In this document: positions 1 to 12,200 of the stretch, piece after piece
Numbering within the stretch: position 1 is the stretch's first letter
Layout of the letters: each line of letters begins with the position of its first letter
Assembly: GCA_029891385.1 (NCBI GenBank)
Contig: CM057233.1
Coordinates: 28,441,852-28,505,851, forward strand
DNA from: Erythroxylum novogranatense
Lineage: Eukaryota > Streptophyta > Magnoliopsida > Malpighiales > Erythroxylaceae
Reading direction: 5' to 3'
Length of the DNA stretch: 64,000 nt
Program-made: the position numbers and the translations under genes
Notes under the pieces: model-generated
What the model was told of the DNA's origin: nothing
The model's database searches: none
Seen by the model: the letters and a program-made list of their open reading frames with translations, nothing else

Positions 1-1698
1 GGTAGTACTAGAGAAGGCTAATACAGATAGGTTGTTTTAGCAACATCCTTACCTATTGTTCTTTCCAATACTTTCATTCAAGAGGTTCCTGGATAACCTT
101 AGCCTATTTCATACAATAAGTGAAATGAGAGCTTAGGGTCCTATATACTAAAAAGGATTTTCAATTTAGAAACAGTGATTGATCATGACTGAGGTCAAAG
201 TATTGCAACTAACACCAATAAACAAGGTTGGAAGAGATAAAGCAAATGATTGAATACTTGACCCAGGCTGAAAGTTGGCATTAGGAAATAGTGGAAGCAA
301 GTAGGAAGAATTCAAAGGTGACCATGAATCCCTTGAAATTTTGTAAGCTGAACAGGTTGAAGATGCAATAATGAAAAGCACCAACGAACCAATGAGCATG
401 AGTTAGATTAGAAGAGCAATCAGTTCACTTCCTTAAGCAGTGAATGAGTCAAAGCTTAATTTAATGATTTTCATGAAAGATTACATGTAAAAGATCATTT
501 GGAATAGATAAACAATATTGAACACTAATTTGACTATCCACGTGTTTTCACGATAAATGATTTTTCTTGGGGGCTAGTAAAAGTTGGGCAAACAAAAAGG
601 TTTCTATTTTAACCCACCAAACCTTTCTCTAAAAGTTATCTAGCTTGTTTCTGTCCTCAATTCATTGAGCAGGGCACATTCTATATGCTAGTAGGTTCGA
701 TAGAGATGCTCCCCTGTACCAATTGATATGATGTTGGATGCTCTTTAGAGGTGGCAACTTTTTTAGAAAATCCTCATTAACTAGCTCCTTGAACTCCTTT
801 AAAAGCTATCCACTAAACCTCCTTCCAGAAAAATCAACAACTTTAACCTTGACCGCTACATTCTTTAAAATAAAAGGTGCGAAATTAACCAATCTTTAAC
901 CCAGGGTGCAACTTTGTGAAGAAGCTTATTCATTCATCACATCTTCAAGCTCAAAATGCTTTCATAACTCATGGGATTCGTGTTCACTTTTGGATTTTCA
1001 TGGATTCCCACTAGTTATTGCAAGATTTGCGCAGTTAGGGGTCAGGTGTTCAATTATTGATCACATCTTTGCCTTTGTTGAGACTTGTTGCCTCTACCTA
1101 AATTAATCATAGTTTGAGCCGAAAATCCATGGTGAGATTGAGAATTTTAAGATTTTATATAAATTGTTGTAGGCAAAGGTTAGGGCAGCATTTCAACAAA
1201 TTAGGCAAGAATAGAGTCAATTGTTGTTGGAACAATTCAAAGAAAATTAGGGTTCTCAAGAAAACCTTCCAATCTAACTTCAAACAACCATATTATATTG
1301 TAGCCTTATTACAATCTAACTTGAAACAAACTTAGTGGAATGGCATGGAAATACCATAAACAAAGCCAAATAATCAAACTTAATACAGTAAAGAAATATC
1401 ATGGAATGCTCCAGCATCATTCAGTGATTTGGAAGAAACTATTAGCATTACAATATAGAGGGGTATTCTGAAGTAATAAATTAGTAACTACTTCACCAGA
1501 TAACCACAAGAAATAAAAATCAAAGATGACAGTACAGGACCAAAAATTGAAAAAAAAGCATAAAACAGAAAACATTAACAAATAACGATAGGACAATGCC
1601 AAATCGCCATGCCAACGGATAAATAAGAAACATAGCTACACCATAAATTAACTAACAAAAATCAAGAAGCGAAATCAAATGAAAAGGTGTAGGCTTAC
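1..1698. other. probable long intron 3 of VPS26C, no exon recognised
   Basis: This stretch follows the third recognisable VPS26C exon on the minus strand. I looked for the next conserved exon on the minus strand and did not find it. The sequence is AT-rich. It contains one short decayed gypsy pol fragment (662-799) and otherwise nothing I can name. It is most simply a long intron continuing past the window edge, but a truncated gene copy cannot be excluded. Confidence 0.5.
662..799 (-). pseudogene. Ty3/gypsy pol fragment (protease-RT linker)
   Basis: On the minus strand a 45-codon stretch reads through KEFKELVNEDF, KKLPPLKSIQHHI and SLSNLLAYRM before a stop. In plant gypsy Pol the segment just upstream of the reverse transcriptase fingers has the pattern LPP..DIQH.I...PGA.LPN.P.YRM, and this matches it closely. 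The flanking sequence gives no continuous pol frame, so this is a decayed remnant, apparently inside an intron of the VPS26C gene. The assignment comes from recognising the motif by eye. Confidence 0.6.
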
Positions 1699-1998
1699 AC
1701 AATGACGATAGGCTTGACAACGCCGTACAAAGACTCAATCACACCCGCCGATCCTCCTCGAACCTGCAAACAGTCAACTAACAACACAGTTGCGATTTTC
1801 ATCCATTTTAAGGTAAACAAGGACGAGAGAATTTTGAATAGAAGACCTGCATGTTAACGGATCCGTTGACAGTGAGGTGAATTCCGTAGTGTGAGAAGGA
1901 AGAAGAGGATGTAATTATCACTTTGCCCTCAACAGATTCCTGAAAACGCATGATCATCACCAACACAAACAACCCAGAAGTGAAGACTGCGATTAAAG

Positions 1999-2040
<42 letters not shown>

Positions 2041-2100
2041 GCATACGGAAGGACGAAAGATGCGGTTTGGACGGGCAAATTTGAGTTCTATTTTTGACAT
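1699..2100 (-). CDS. VPS26C: VPS26C (DSCR3-like) arrestin-fold protein, exons 1-3, partial
   Basis: Three minus-strand exons join in frame. Exon 1 (2047-2100) starts at an ATG giving MSKIELKFARPNRIFRPS, then a GTATGC donor. Exon 2 (1847-1939), after TTTCAG, gives ESVEGKVII...SHYGI.LTVNGSVNMQ, then a GT donor. Exon 3 (1699-1763), after TTGCAG, gives VRGGSAGVIESLYGVVKPI and ends two bases into a codon before GTAAGC. This is the N-terminal arrestin-like sheet of plant VPS26C/DSCR3, a VPS26-related subunit of a retriever-like endosomal recycling complex. About 70 residues are visible; by my recollection the family is around 300 residues, so most of the gene lies off the left edge. Intron 1 carries a (GA)n run. 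I see no disruption in these exons. Confidence 0.85.
2002..2037. repeat. (GA)n microsatellite in VPS26C intron 1
   Basis: About 18 uninterrupted GA dinucleotides lie in intron 1, roughly 10 bases from the exon 1 donor. On the sense (minus) strand this is a CT tract in the first intron. Such tracts are common near plant transcription starts and are often length-polymorphic. Confidence 0.9.
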
Positions 2101-2448
2101 AATTTATCGGCAACTGATCGGCCGACGCTGACGTTGCTCTTGGAAAGTCACAGAGATTCAAGCTGAGCAGCTTTGATAAGTTCACCGCTTGTAGCGTATA
2201 CGAACTCGTGATTGAGTGAGTGGCTGTAATTCCTTTTTTTTGTTTTCGGTTACAGCTATAATTATTTCATGTATGGTTTCTGTCTCCATCTTCGGTAGCT
2301 AAAGATGGAACAAAACAGAACATAATAGAACGGAACAGAAACTGAAAATAGTAGGATATTTGGTTATGGTAGATAGAATAAAAAAAATTATATTCATCTC
2401 TAAATATGTAATTCATTGATACTTTTATTATGAATGGATTGTAATAAT

Positions 2449-2529
2449 AAATTTTAATAATAATAAATACAAATTATATAATAATAATAATAAATTTGAA
2501 TAAATTGTAATAATAAATTTGAATAAATT

Positions 2530-2573
<44 letters not shown>

Positions 2574-2947
2574 TAATAATAATAATAATAATAAATTTGA
2601 ATAAATTATAATAATATATTTGAATGATAATAAATACAAATTATATAATAATAATAATAATAAAATTGGACTAATAATAAATACAAATTATATAATAATA
2701 ATAATATATTTAAATAAATTGTAATAATAAATTTGAGTAATAATAAATAAAATTATATAATAATAATAATAATAATAACTTTGAATAATAATAAATACAA
2801 ATTATATAATAATAATAATAATAACAATAATAATAATAATAATAAATTTGAATAAATTGTAATAATAAATTTGAGTAATAATAAATACAAATTATATAAT
2901 AATAACCATAATAATAATAATATATTTGAATAATAATAAATACAAAT

Positions 2948-3009
<62 letters not shown>

Positions 3010-3055
3010 TTTGAATAAATTGTAATAATAAATTTGAATAATAATAAATACAAAT

Positions 3056-3105
<50 letters not shown>

Positions 3106-3108
3106 TAA
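2449..3108. repeat. compound (TAA)n microsatellite block
   Basis: About 660 bp consist almost wholly of TAA/ATA trinucleotide runs. They are separated by recurrent short spacers such as ATACAAATTATATAA and TTTGAATAAATTG. The spacers recur at varied intervals, so this is a higher-order repeat of spacer plus microsatellite rather than one expanded run. It lies about 350 bp upstream of the VPS26C start codon on the promoter side. Long open frames through it (poly-Ile or poly-Tyr) are artefacts of the repeat. Confidence 0.9.
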
Positions 3109-4055
3109 ACATTAATAAACATAATAGTAAACATAATAACTAAACATAATAAACATATAAGAGGCGAAAGTGGCTGGAGACAGGGACAGACTTGTCCCTG
3201 TCTTCCCTTTTTAGAGTAGACAGAAATTTGTGTCCCTGTTTTCTAGAGATAGGAGACGAAGACGCGGAAATAAGAAGCAAACACTCACGAAGACAGGGAT
3301 TTTTCTGTCTTGTCCATTGTCCCCCTCTCCGGAGACACTATCCATACGCAGGGTAACTTTAGAGACATCTTTAGGGTTTCCTCTGAGACATCTTTGTGAC
3401 TTCCAGGTGTTCCAGTGGCCATGTCGTTGTCCAATCTTCTTCTAATCGACTATATTCTACAGGTAAACATCTCCTTCTATTACTACTTTAGAGATTAGGG
3501 TTGGCTCTCTAAGAAATTTCTTTCTTTTTGAAGGTGGAATAGGGTTCTATGTGGGCTTCCTGTCGGAGACGAATTTGAAGAGTGAGAAGATGATACAGGT
3601 CAGATCTTTTATTTTTTCTTCCATTTCTGCATCCATATACCTCTGTTGTCAAACTTGGTATTCCTGAACTGATTTCATTGTTCTTGATTTGCTTCCCTGT
3701 AGGAATACTAGGGCTACTACAAACTTCTCAAAATGAGGATGGGCTAACCCTACCCAAGTATTTGTTTAGTCTCTCTCCTGTTGCTTCTTGCTTTCATTGA
3801 GTAGAAATTTAACTGTGTACCTCATACTGTGTTCATCCCTGAGGAGGAGAATGAGCCAGACTGTTTAGTACTTAAGACCTTTTGTGAACTGTAGTTGTGG
3901 TTCTGAGTTGTAAACTAGTTTCTGCATAGTTGATTGAGTGGATTGTGTAGCTCTTCTTTAGGGTAAAGACTAGATATGGCTAAATCCTCCATACATAAGC
4001 CATTCTCCCACTACAGTGTACGTGTAACTGATTTATAATCAGTTGCTCCTTGATA
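3109..4055. other. intergenic stretch, possible LINE 3' flank
   Basis: No coding region is supported. A perfect hairpin lies at 3178-3203, with 11-bp arms AGACAGGGACA and TGTCCCTGTCT and a 4-base loop, and related GACAGGGA/TCCCTGTC words recur to about 3320. Because the Athila element at 4061 has a TSD shared with 28197-28201, the DNA left of 4061 was once contiguous with the LINE at 28202. Part of this stretch may therefore be the LINE 3' end on the minus strand, but I cannot find a poly-A tail or a LINE target duplication. Confidence 0.4.
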
Positions 4056-4060
4056 CTTGT

Positions 4061-6960
4061 TGTCGGTCGTAAACGCAAGTGCACGTTTCTATCGTCAAGT
4101 AGTAAAAATATCGATCCCACGGAGACCAAATTAGTTAAAACGTAATACTCGTAATAACTTCTAATTTAAGCTAATAACATAAAAATTAAAGAAAAGATTG
4201 AGTGATTGTGGTTTGAAAAATGAAATAAAAACGAGAATTAATGCAAGATAAAAATATAAGAATTATCAATGAAATGAAAATCTAGGAATTTAACTTCCCC
4301 CTTGATTTTACCTCGGTGTCAAAATTTTCTTGATTTAATTCATATACCAGGTTTGATAACCTAAGATTCAGAATTAATTACTAAGCCCTCCCGGATCATT
4401 AGTAATCCTAATCATCGAACCAATTTCCTATATTTCTATGGTAAATTGTGATAATTCGATGATTACTTTATCAAATCAATCTTAATGTGGTTACTTAGGG
4501 TAGATAGGTATCTCCCGATCCTAGACACAAATCACTATGAAAGTGATCCTAAGTTATTGCAATCTTTTTCCAAATCTATTGCTCCCTGTTACGTTACACA
4601 ACGATTAAGAAAATCAATTTCATAGGTGATCAAATTATGAAAAGCATTAAGAACAAATTGCAATAATCAAACCTTTAAGTAAAAACGGGCAAAAGAAATT
4701 AAACACAGAAAATACCAATTAGCGAGATTACATCGAGGTTGGTTAAAATCCTAGAATGGAAGGATTAGTTACTCATAACGACAGTAGTAACACTGAAAAT
4801 AATAAAAGCAAGCATTATAAATATGAAATGAGTAGAAGAAATAAAAGAACAAATGGTGATTGCTTAGAAGTCCTCCTCAATGTGCGTAAATGGACCCCCT
4901 TTTCTTTTGATGTGCGTGAATAGCTTGAGTCAAAATGGAGTGAGTGCTTGTTGTAGAATTAATGGAGAGTGGAGCCTTCCTTTGTATAACGTGAGTGCCT
5001 TCCCCCCATGCAACGTTAATGGAGAGTGTTTTTTAAAGAAAGTGGAGCCCCCCTTGATGTGTAACGTGTAAGCTTCTCCTCCTCCAAATGGGCGTGAATG
5101 GAGATTAAGAGCCAAATAGTTGGTGGGACCACCTAAGTGATAAGTGAGTGGAGAGTTTTAAAAAATGACATATAAAATGTGGTGTGGCCCTCATCTTTTG
5201 CTGTCGTGAGTGGAGTTCCAAAATGGAGTGAGTGTGTCTTTTTTTCCTATGTGTGGTCCCTCTTGGATGAGGTATAACATGTGAGCCCAAACCCCTTTTG
5301 ATTTTTGTTTGCTCTCTTCTCCCTTATTGGTCAATTAATTTAGTGCTCCATGTCCCACCAGCTACCTATCCTCTCTTACTAACGTATTGTTTTTTGTTTC
5401 TAAGTTGGATAGTAACTAACAGCTCACGCCCCTCCTGTTGGTCTTCATGCGTGATTTATTTATCTCACGCGTGTCTTGCATCTCTTGGCTGTTGTTGTTT
5501 GATTTATTCCTCTCTCCATATGCGTTAAACGTCGGCCCAAGCACGCCTCTCTAGCTCTTCTCCTGCTGTCTTCTATTTTTATTTCACGCCTTGCTTGATT
5601 TTCTTGATCCAGCTTGTTTAATTTTCTTGCGTTCTCTTGTCCTTCAACGTGATTGTTGCTAAATCTTCCTTGCCTTTCCACGCTCACCGTTGCCGGTAAT
5701 CCTTGCCTCCTTATAGCTTTGATTTTCTCTCTGATTTATTCCCTCACTTGTGGTGATTCACGCCCACACAGCTCAAGCTCCCGCTGATTTTATTCCTCAA
5801 GTGTCGCCTCCATGTGTTGTGTTGATTTTCCTTTCTCATGCGTGATTATTTTCCTCCCCAGTTGTCTCCATCTCACGCGTGTTGCCTCCAACGCCGATCT
5901 CTATCTTTGTCTTCTTGTGCGTTAATTCTGGCTCATTAATTCCTTGCGTGATTAGCGTCTCCAATTCTTGATTCTTCATGAGCCGCCACTGTTGCTTCTA
6001 GCTGCGCCTCTTGGTCACGTTACTCTTCTCGATTTCAACGCGGTCACTTGTTACATGCTTCTCCATGCTTCTCCAATCAAAAGCCTCCAACCCTTTTGTT
6101 TAGTCCAAGCCAGCCTCCTTTGTTGACTTGTCTTATTGCTTGCCTCCCCTTAATTACGTTAATGCTTGAAGAGCTCCTTGAGTGCGTGTCCAGCCCTCCT
6201 TGAAGTAGCGTCAGTGAGTTCTTTTTTAAATGAAGAGTGAGTGCTGTTTTTGTAAAGTTGAGAGCTAGAACTCTCTTCAAGTTCCAGCCAGCTACTCTCA
6301 CGTTAATAGCTAGTCCTCCCTCACAGCTGTCACGTCTTCATGTATAAGTTCACCATAGTGGAACCCCAAGCTTGATTTTTGTTTTGCTTCCCACGTGAAT
6401 GGCCAATTTCTCCTGTAGCTAATTTAATTCATGCCCGTGCGTCGTTTTACTTGCTTGTGCAACGCCTATGTCTGCTTCCTATTGGCTGTTGTGACAATTT
6501 TAATTTTCTTCAGCTGCTTTCCACACGTCTGGGTCCCTCTTGCATGTTCCTCTCTTCTGTAGCTTACTAATTAATTGCCTTCTTGCCGGTCTCCTATTTC
6601 GCTGGTTCTCCTCTTGTGAACTTGTTTGTCACTTTTCACAAATTTACTGCTCTCAACTGACAACTTCAAAAATTCTAAAACTTGGTGGAAACATTCTTCA
6701 ATGAGTCAAGATTATGCCTGCCAAATCTTAGAATTTTCTAATAACCCAATCCCAAGATAAAAATATCCAAAGATCCAAAGGTCAAATCGCGGAAATTGAA
6801 AAGCAGTGTTAATTTCAACCTATTAAGGATTTTTTTTGTATTTTATGTGTCTAAAGCTCTAATAATTATAAAACATGATGAAAAGGCCATAAATATCCAT
6901 AAAACACATGCAAGATGCTAAATATAAAGTTCTAAAAATATATAAAATATGATTGTATCA
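4061..6960 (-). repeat. 3' LTR of the Athila-like element (left)
   Basis: This 2900-bp LTR begins TGTCGG and ends GTATCA, and it matches 25287-28196 along its whole length with scattered substitutions and small indels. It carries recurrent short words (GGAGTGAGTG and GTGGAGCC around 4.9-5.3 kb, CACGCGTG around 5.46-5.88 kb). Short open frames that occur at equivalent places in both LTRs are not genes. Confidence 0.93.
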
Positions 6961-7005
6961 AAATCCCCCACACTTAGCTCTTGCTCCCCCACACTTAGCT
7001 CTTGC
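6961..7005 (-). promoter_or_regulatory. duplicated polypurine tract of the Athila-like element
   Basis: Immediately inside the left LTR the minus strand reads GTGTGGGGGATTT followed by the LTR TG. The same word occurs a second time 21 bp further in (CCCCC at 6965-6969 and 6986-6990), so a 21-bp unit is tandemly duplicated. In Ty3/gypsy elements this purine run primes plus-strand DNA synthesis. A further GTGTGGGGGAAG copy lies near 8548-8560. Confidence 0.75.
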
Positions 7006-8908
7006 TCGTCCTCGAGTAAGCTTAAAAACATAAATTTTGAAAGCACAAAAACAAAAAGAAATAAATATGCAAATGCAGGGAATATTTTCTTAAGTGTCAA
7101 AGTTTTTCTTCCAACTTCCCAACAACTTCAAAGACATACAAGGATTATAAACAAGAAGTAACCCGCGTCATTTAATTCGTAAAAATAATGAATTCACTTT
7201 AAATGTAAGAACCAAGCAAGATAGCACAATAGACTTAGCGGAAATCTACACCATGTCAAAATAATAGGTCCTCTCATTATCATACGCTCCAACACTCAAG
7301 TGTTTATGGCTCAAATGTGTTTTAACTCTCATAAATTCAAACAATGCAATGCTCTACCATAAGCTTGCTCTTCAATCTTGAATACACTACTAAGTATTAC
7401 ATGCACAACATAAATCAAAAGGTCTTAAATAAGGATGTAGCTTGGTTGGGTTAGGGGTAAGGTAAAAGAAAGGTAAGAAAAGGCTAAGTATCAGAGTGGG
7501 TAGAGCATAACAGGTAATCAATAACACATATGTGCGCATCCTGCATATCATCAAACAATTAAGCACATTTTTTTTATAACTTTCATACCCAAACATTTAT
7601 CAATCAAGCACATGGAGAATCCTTTTCTTTCTTTTCTCTTCTTGACCTCAAACTTTTTCGTTTTTTGTTTTTTGTTTTGTTTTTTGTTTTTTTGTTTTGT
7701 TTTGTTTTTTTTTCGATTCCTTCCCCATTGACAACAAGTACAATACAAGTCATATACCACTGATATTCCTATATGCGCAACTTTCACAAATTTAACTCAA
7801 TAAGCATGCTCTATTAACCATGATAAGGGTTAAAAAGATATATAAATTAAGAAAAGGTTAAGTTAAACATGATGAAACAAAGAAAAGATAATAAGCTCAA
7901 ATGGGCTCACTAGTGGATAACATGCTTTAGGTTGGCTTTTTGGTCAAGTGGTTAAAATCCTAAGTGCCTTTATCATCTTCACGCATGCATGTAAAAGTGT
8001 AGTCTCAACAAGATATAAAGCAAGTTCTAGAGATACAAAGCATTGAATGAACACACATCAAAGAATTGCGTTGAAGGTTCAAAAGCTTACATGGGACAAT
8101 CGTCTATTAAGTTAACACAATGTAGTTTCAAAATCATTCCAAAAGCTATCAAGCTTAAAACTCACATAAAAACACATTCATCAAGTTTATGATTCAAAAA
8201 GCACAGATTAATTCTCACCTATAATACTCATATTCTTATCAATCATTGGGAGATCAAAAGAGGTGCAAAAGCATGCAAGAACGGAAAATCCTTTGTTTTG
8301 TTTTTATTTTTATTTTTTTGTTTTTTGTTTTTGTAAAAGCACAAAGACCAAAAATTTTTTTATAAAAGCACAAAGAACAAAATTTGTTTTTTATGGGTTG
8401 TTGAAATAAAACATGCAAGTACAAGTGAAAATCTTCAAGGTCAAGCAAGAGCAAAGGTGCGGCACTTTGAAGCACAAAAATCAAGAAAAATCTGAACTAT
8501 TCATCCACTGAAACTCGAAGATTTCATGCAAAATTTAACCTAAACCCTTCCCCCACACTTGAGACGAAACATTGTCCTCAATGTTAGCAAATGAAAGACA
8601 AGAATAGTAAAAAGTAAAGGGTAAGAAGGATCTTCTCTAAGCGACGCGCTAAGGTGATGGTGGAGCTGCGAGGTTATGTGACCATACTATCCTGCAAAAC
8701 AATAAAAACCTTGCGACCAAGTGACATCAAACAATGAAAGACAAAATATTGGAAGAAAATTCAAAATGAAAATATCGAAAAAATAGGAGCCTGACAGAAT
8801 TATGAACAACTAAAAATTAAATTTCGAAGAACAAAATGAAAGCAAACCTTGAGTTGCCTCCCAAGAAGCGCTTTTCTTTAACATCTTTGGCTAGAAATTA
8901 TTGCTTCT
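7006..8908 (-). other. non-coding 3' spacer of the Athila-like element
   Basis: About 1.9 kb lie between the end of pol and the polypurine tract. In Athila elements an env-like ORF may sit here, but I see none. Features are T-rich runs near 7655-7710 and 8295-8335 and, on the minus strand, the words ATTGAGGACAATG and AAGTGTGGGGGAAG near 8547-8585, which are familiar from the 3' regions of such elements. Confidence 0.6.
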
Positions 8909-9253
8909 TTAAGCCTCAATGAGCTGAATGGTTGCTGTTCCCTTATCGACTTCGCCTCCTAAATATAGCTTTAAGCGTTGTCCATTCACCTTAAATGAAT
9001 GTGTAGAATTAAAAGGTGAAATTTCAATGGCTCCGTGGGGAAAAACTTCCAATACTCGAAATGGTCCGGACCATCGAGACTTCAATTTCCTGGAAAGAGA
9101 TTGAGTCTAGAGTTGTAGAGCAACACGAGTTGGCCCGGTTTGAAGTGTTTCTCCCTTAAATGCTGGTCGTGCCATTTCTTCGTCTTTTCCTTGTAAATTC
9201 GTGCATTGTCATATGCATTAAGACGAAATTCTTCAAGTTGCTCTAGTTGAAGA
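8909..9253 (-). pseudogene. Athila-like integrase C-terminal region
   Basis: The minus strand from 9253 down reads [20 protein letters not shown], then [10 protein letters not shown] and [14 protein letters not shown], to a premature stop after LFPGN. Right after a one-base shift it continues as KSRWSGPFRVLEVFPHGAIE and SFKVNGQRLKLYLGG, to a natural-looking TAA at 8909-8911. This is the integrase tail that directly continues the core at 20109-20635 once the nested element is removed. The frameshift falls in a short A run, consistent with loss of one A. Confidence 0.85.
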
Positions 9254-12200
9254 TGTTGGACCCCGTTTTCAGAGCCCAACTAATGTCGGATCCCGTTATC
9301 GGAATCCAACTGTTGAACCGTAAATTTTGAAACTTAATCATCTTGCCTTGTAGGGTTTATTTTATTTAACCCTAATTTCAAATTTATTTCTCTTGTAAGT
9401 CATAGCCTTATGACTCTTGCTTAATTTAAGACAAGAATCGCTTCAATCGGGGTTTTATAACTCAAGATACACTCCAAAAACCTAAAGGAGTTCATACCCG
9501 AAACATGCTCTCTTAACTGACCTCTCACTTGCTTTAATGCAAACTTCCTAAATTTAACTCCAATTTATACCAATTTTTGTAGCAATAAAGGTACATGTCT
9601 TATAAATCCAATGGTTCAAACCTCACCTCAATTGAAGGCCGGATGAGGGAATTATGCCCAAGAGAGTAGACCATGCTCACTTCTAAAAACCAAATGAAAC
9701 TCTTTTGGCGCGATTCTCATAACTTTTAATCTAGGTGTTGGATTGTGTTTGTTCGTTCACCATTGGAAAGTAGACATCTAGATCTACAACTCTCATTAAG
9801 ACTACAAAACGAGATTCGGCCTCTAACTATGCCCAAAACACTTGACTAACAACTCGAGTTATGCTGGATGATAACTCATAACTCGAGTTATGCTGACAAC
9901 TCGACTTATCGAGACAAATAACTCGACTTATGCTTCACAGGTCGAGTTATGGAGACAAATAACTCGAGTTATGTCTATAACTAACTCATCGCCAAACCTA
10001 TACACGCTCTCTTGACATAACCCAAACACCATGAACACTCCTAACCTTTTTAGACCTACCCATTTCTATACCGGATTCATTCATTTAATATTTTAACACC
10101 TCCTCTCATGTCAAACACCTAGTTTGACTTACAAAAAGAATTAAGTTCAATTTCAATGGTCCTGCACATTCACTCATGCAAAACTCATTAACCATCATTC
10201 AAAACATTCTTACTCCTACATAAGATTCATCATTCTTACTTCTACATAAGATTCATCAATCACAACGCTATACACATCTTTACTTGAACTAAACATGTAT
10301 TTCTACCCACATGGAGTTTTAAAACCATTCGACACAACTTTGAAAGCTACACTTGACATGATATTAATCTGTCTTGAGAAACCATGATAAAACTTCATTC
10401 ATGCATTTCATTCACATCAAAACAAATGTTTTACAATGCTTTAGTAGGCATTTCAAGCCTATTACAATTTAATTAAAATACATCTTGCCAAAATACATAT
10501 GTTTTCTCAAAATGCAACCTAAAGCATTGATTACTAGAAAGATCATTTCAAATACAAGACCAAAAGAAAATCTTGGAGTAAATGCCTTTAAGCTCGCTCC
10601 TCGGGATCCTGCTCATTTCCTGGAGAATTGAGGGGGGTGAGCTTTCGCTCCGTGGGTAACACATTTATATTTATATAACAAGCATGTCTATTTAGTTATT
10701 CATACTTTTAGCAATCTTTCAATGAAATCATACTACATGCATCATGCAATTATCATCAATTCATAAACATAATTTCACACAATTCGAACATTCATAATTC
10801 TTGCATTTTCATGTAATCACATATGAAACACATCAAATGGCTCGGTAAGTCCATATTCTTGGCAACCATATAGTCTCATTTAATGAGCTTATATGGGCAA
10901 ATCTTGAGGAGTCCAAAATGTTGGATCATCCTATGCCACAATCGGGCAGCCGGGCGAAGGCTTTTCATGGTCGACGTGCACGTGACAGTTCTTAGGACTA
11001 TACCTTACCCACATAACATAACAATCATGTATTATACAATAAAATTGAACTGTTCTTGTCCAATTCATTGTTTTCTTGAAAATCTTCTCTTTCTTGCATA
11101 TTTCATATCGTACATTTCATGCATAAGTCATATTGTGCATTCATACTCATTTAAGCTATTTCATTCAATACTAATTCAACCATCATCAAATCATCAACAT
11201 GTATTATTTTCATTTACACATAACTCATGATTAATGTCATCTAACCACAACTAACACAAGCATTTAATACAACTTCCAAGTAGTTGAAACTCATTAATGT
11301 CATGCATTAATTTACATTTATAGCTTATATACATAAAGATAAATATGAAACCCACCTTGTATCCTTGCTTAAACTTGCCTAAGGAAGTTCATCTTCTTGT
11401 TCTTCTCCTCTTTCTTGTCCTTCTTTAACCATAACAAGAAAATAACCCCATATCAACATAGGGTTTCAAAATTGAAAAGACCAATAAACCTTAATCATGA
11501 AATTAACCCTAAAATCACTAAACCCACTTCATTTCTAAGCTTTTCAAACCATAACCCAAGCAAAATCTCAAACTAAGACTCATAACTTACCTTGAATCCT
11601 TAACCAAACAAGTGGTCTCTTGTATCAAAATGTAACTTAGTTCTTCCTCTAGGCTTTTCTTCTTGAACTTTCTTCAAAAAAACCTCTTGAATCTCTTGGA
11701 AAATCAAAACCCTAGCCAAGCTTCTTCTTTCTCTCTTCTTTTCTCCTCCACCACCGAAACCTCTCCTTCTCCCTCTCAATTTTCGTATTCCTCCTTCTTT
11801 TTCCTACTAACTCATTTAATTCTCTTCCTTTTATACTCCTACTTACTAACATTACTTAAGCCCATTAACCTAAGCCCATCTCATTCCTCTTCTTTCCTTC
11901 TTCCTTCTTATTTTCCTCTTCTTTTATACTTCCTTCTTCAAGCCCAAGGCCCAAGTCCACTTCATTTAATTCCTTTTCTTCTTTTACACTACTTACAACT
12001 TAAGCCCATTTCATTTTCTCTTCTCTTTTCATTTCATTTGGACCCAAAGCCCAATTAACACATTAAATTACCTCTAATTCATTTAAACCAACTAACACAT
12101 TTAATACTTGCTATCTAACTCATTTAATCACATTTATTTATTACCTAACTCATTTAATTCATGCCAACTAATACATTTACTAACATTAATTCTTAACACC

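Noticed and set aside
2454..3112. Long open frames of poly-Tyr/Ile/Leu on the minus strand
   Set aside because: Products of the TAA microsatellite, with no gene context.
3420..3720. Possible small spliced gene (MSLSNLLLIDYILQ then GIGFYVGFLSETNLK)
   Set aside because: The joint requires an unsupported acceptor (the natural one gives a stop after two codons) and no family is recognised.
4880..5115. Short ORFs repeated at 26110-26345
   Set aside because: They sit at identical places in both Athila LTRs and overlap on opposite strands; LTR sequence, not genes.
7390..8484. Small frames in the Athila 3' spacer as a possible env gene
   Set aside because: Short, Lys/Phe-rich, driven by T runs; no signal peptide plus membrane pattern and no family resemblance.
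11663..12058. 131-codon Ser/Leu/Phe-rich frame
   Set aside because: Pyrimidine-rich part of the Tekay LTR. The equivalent in the other LTR is shifted, so it is not conserved as protein.
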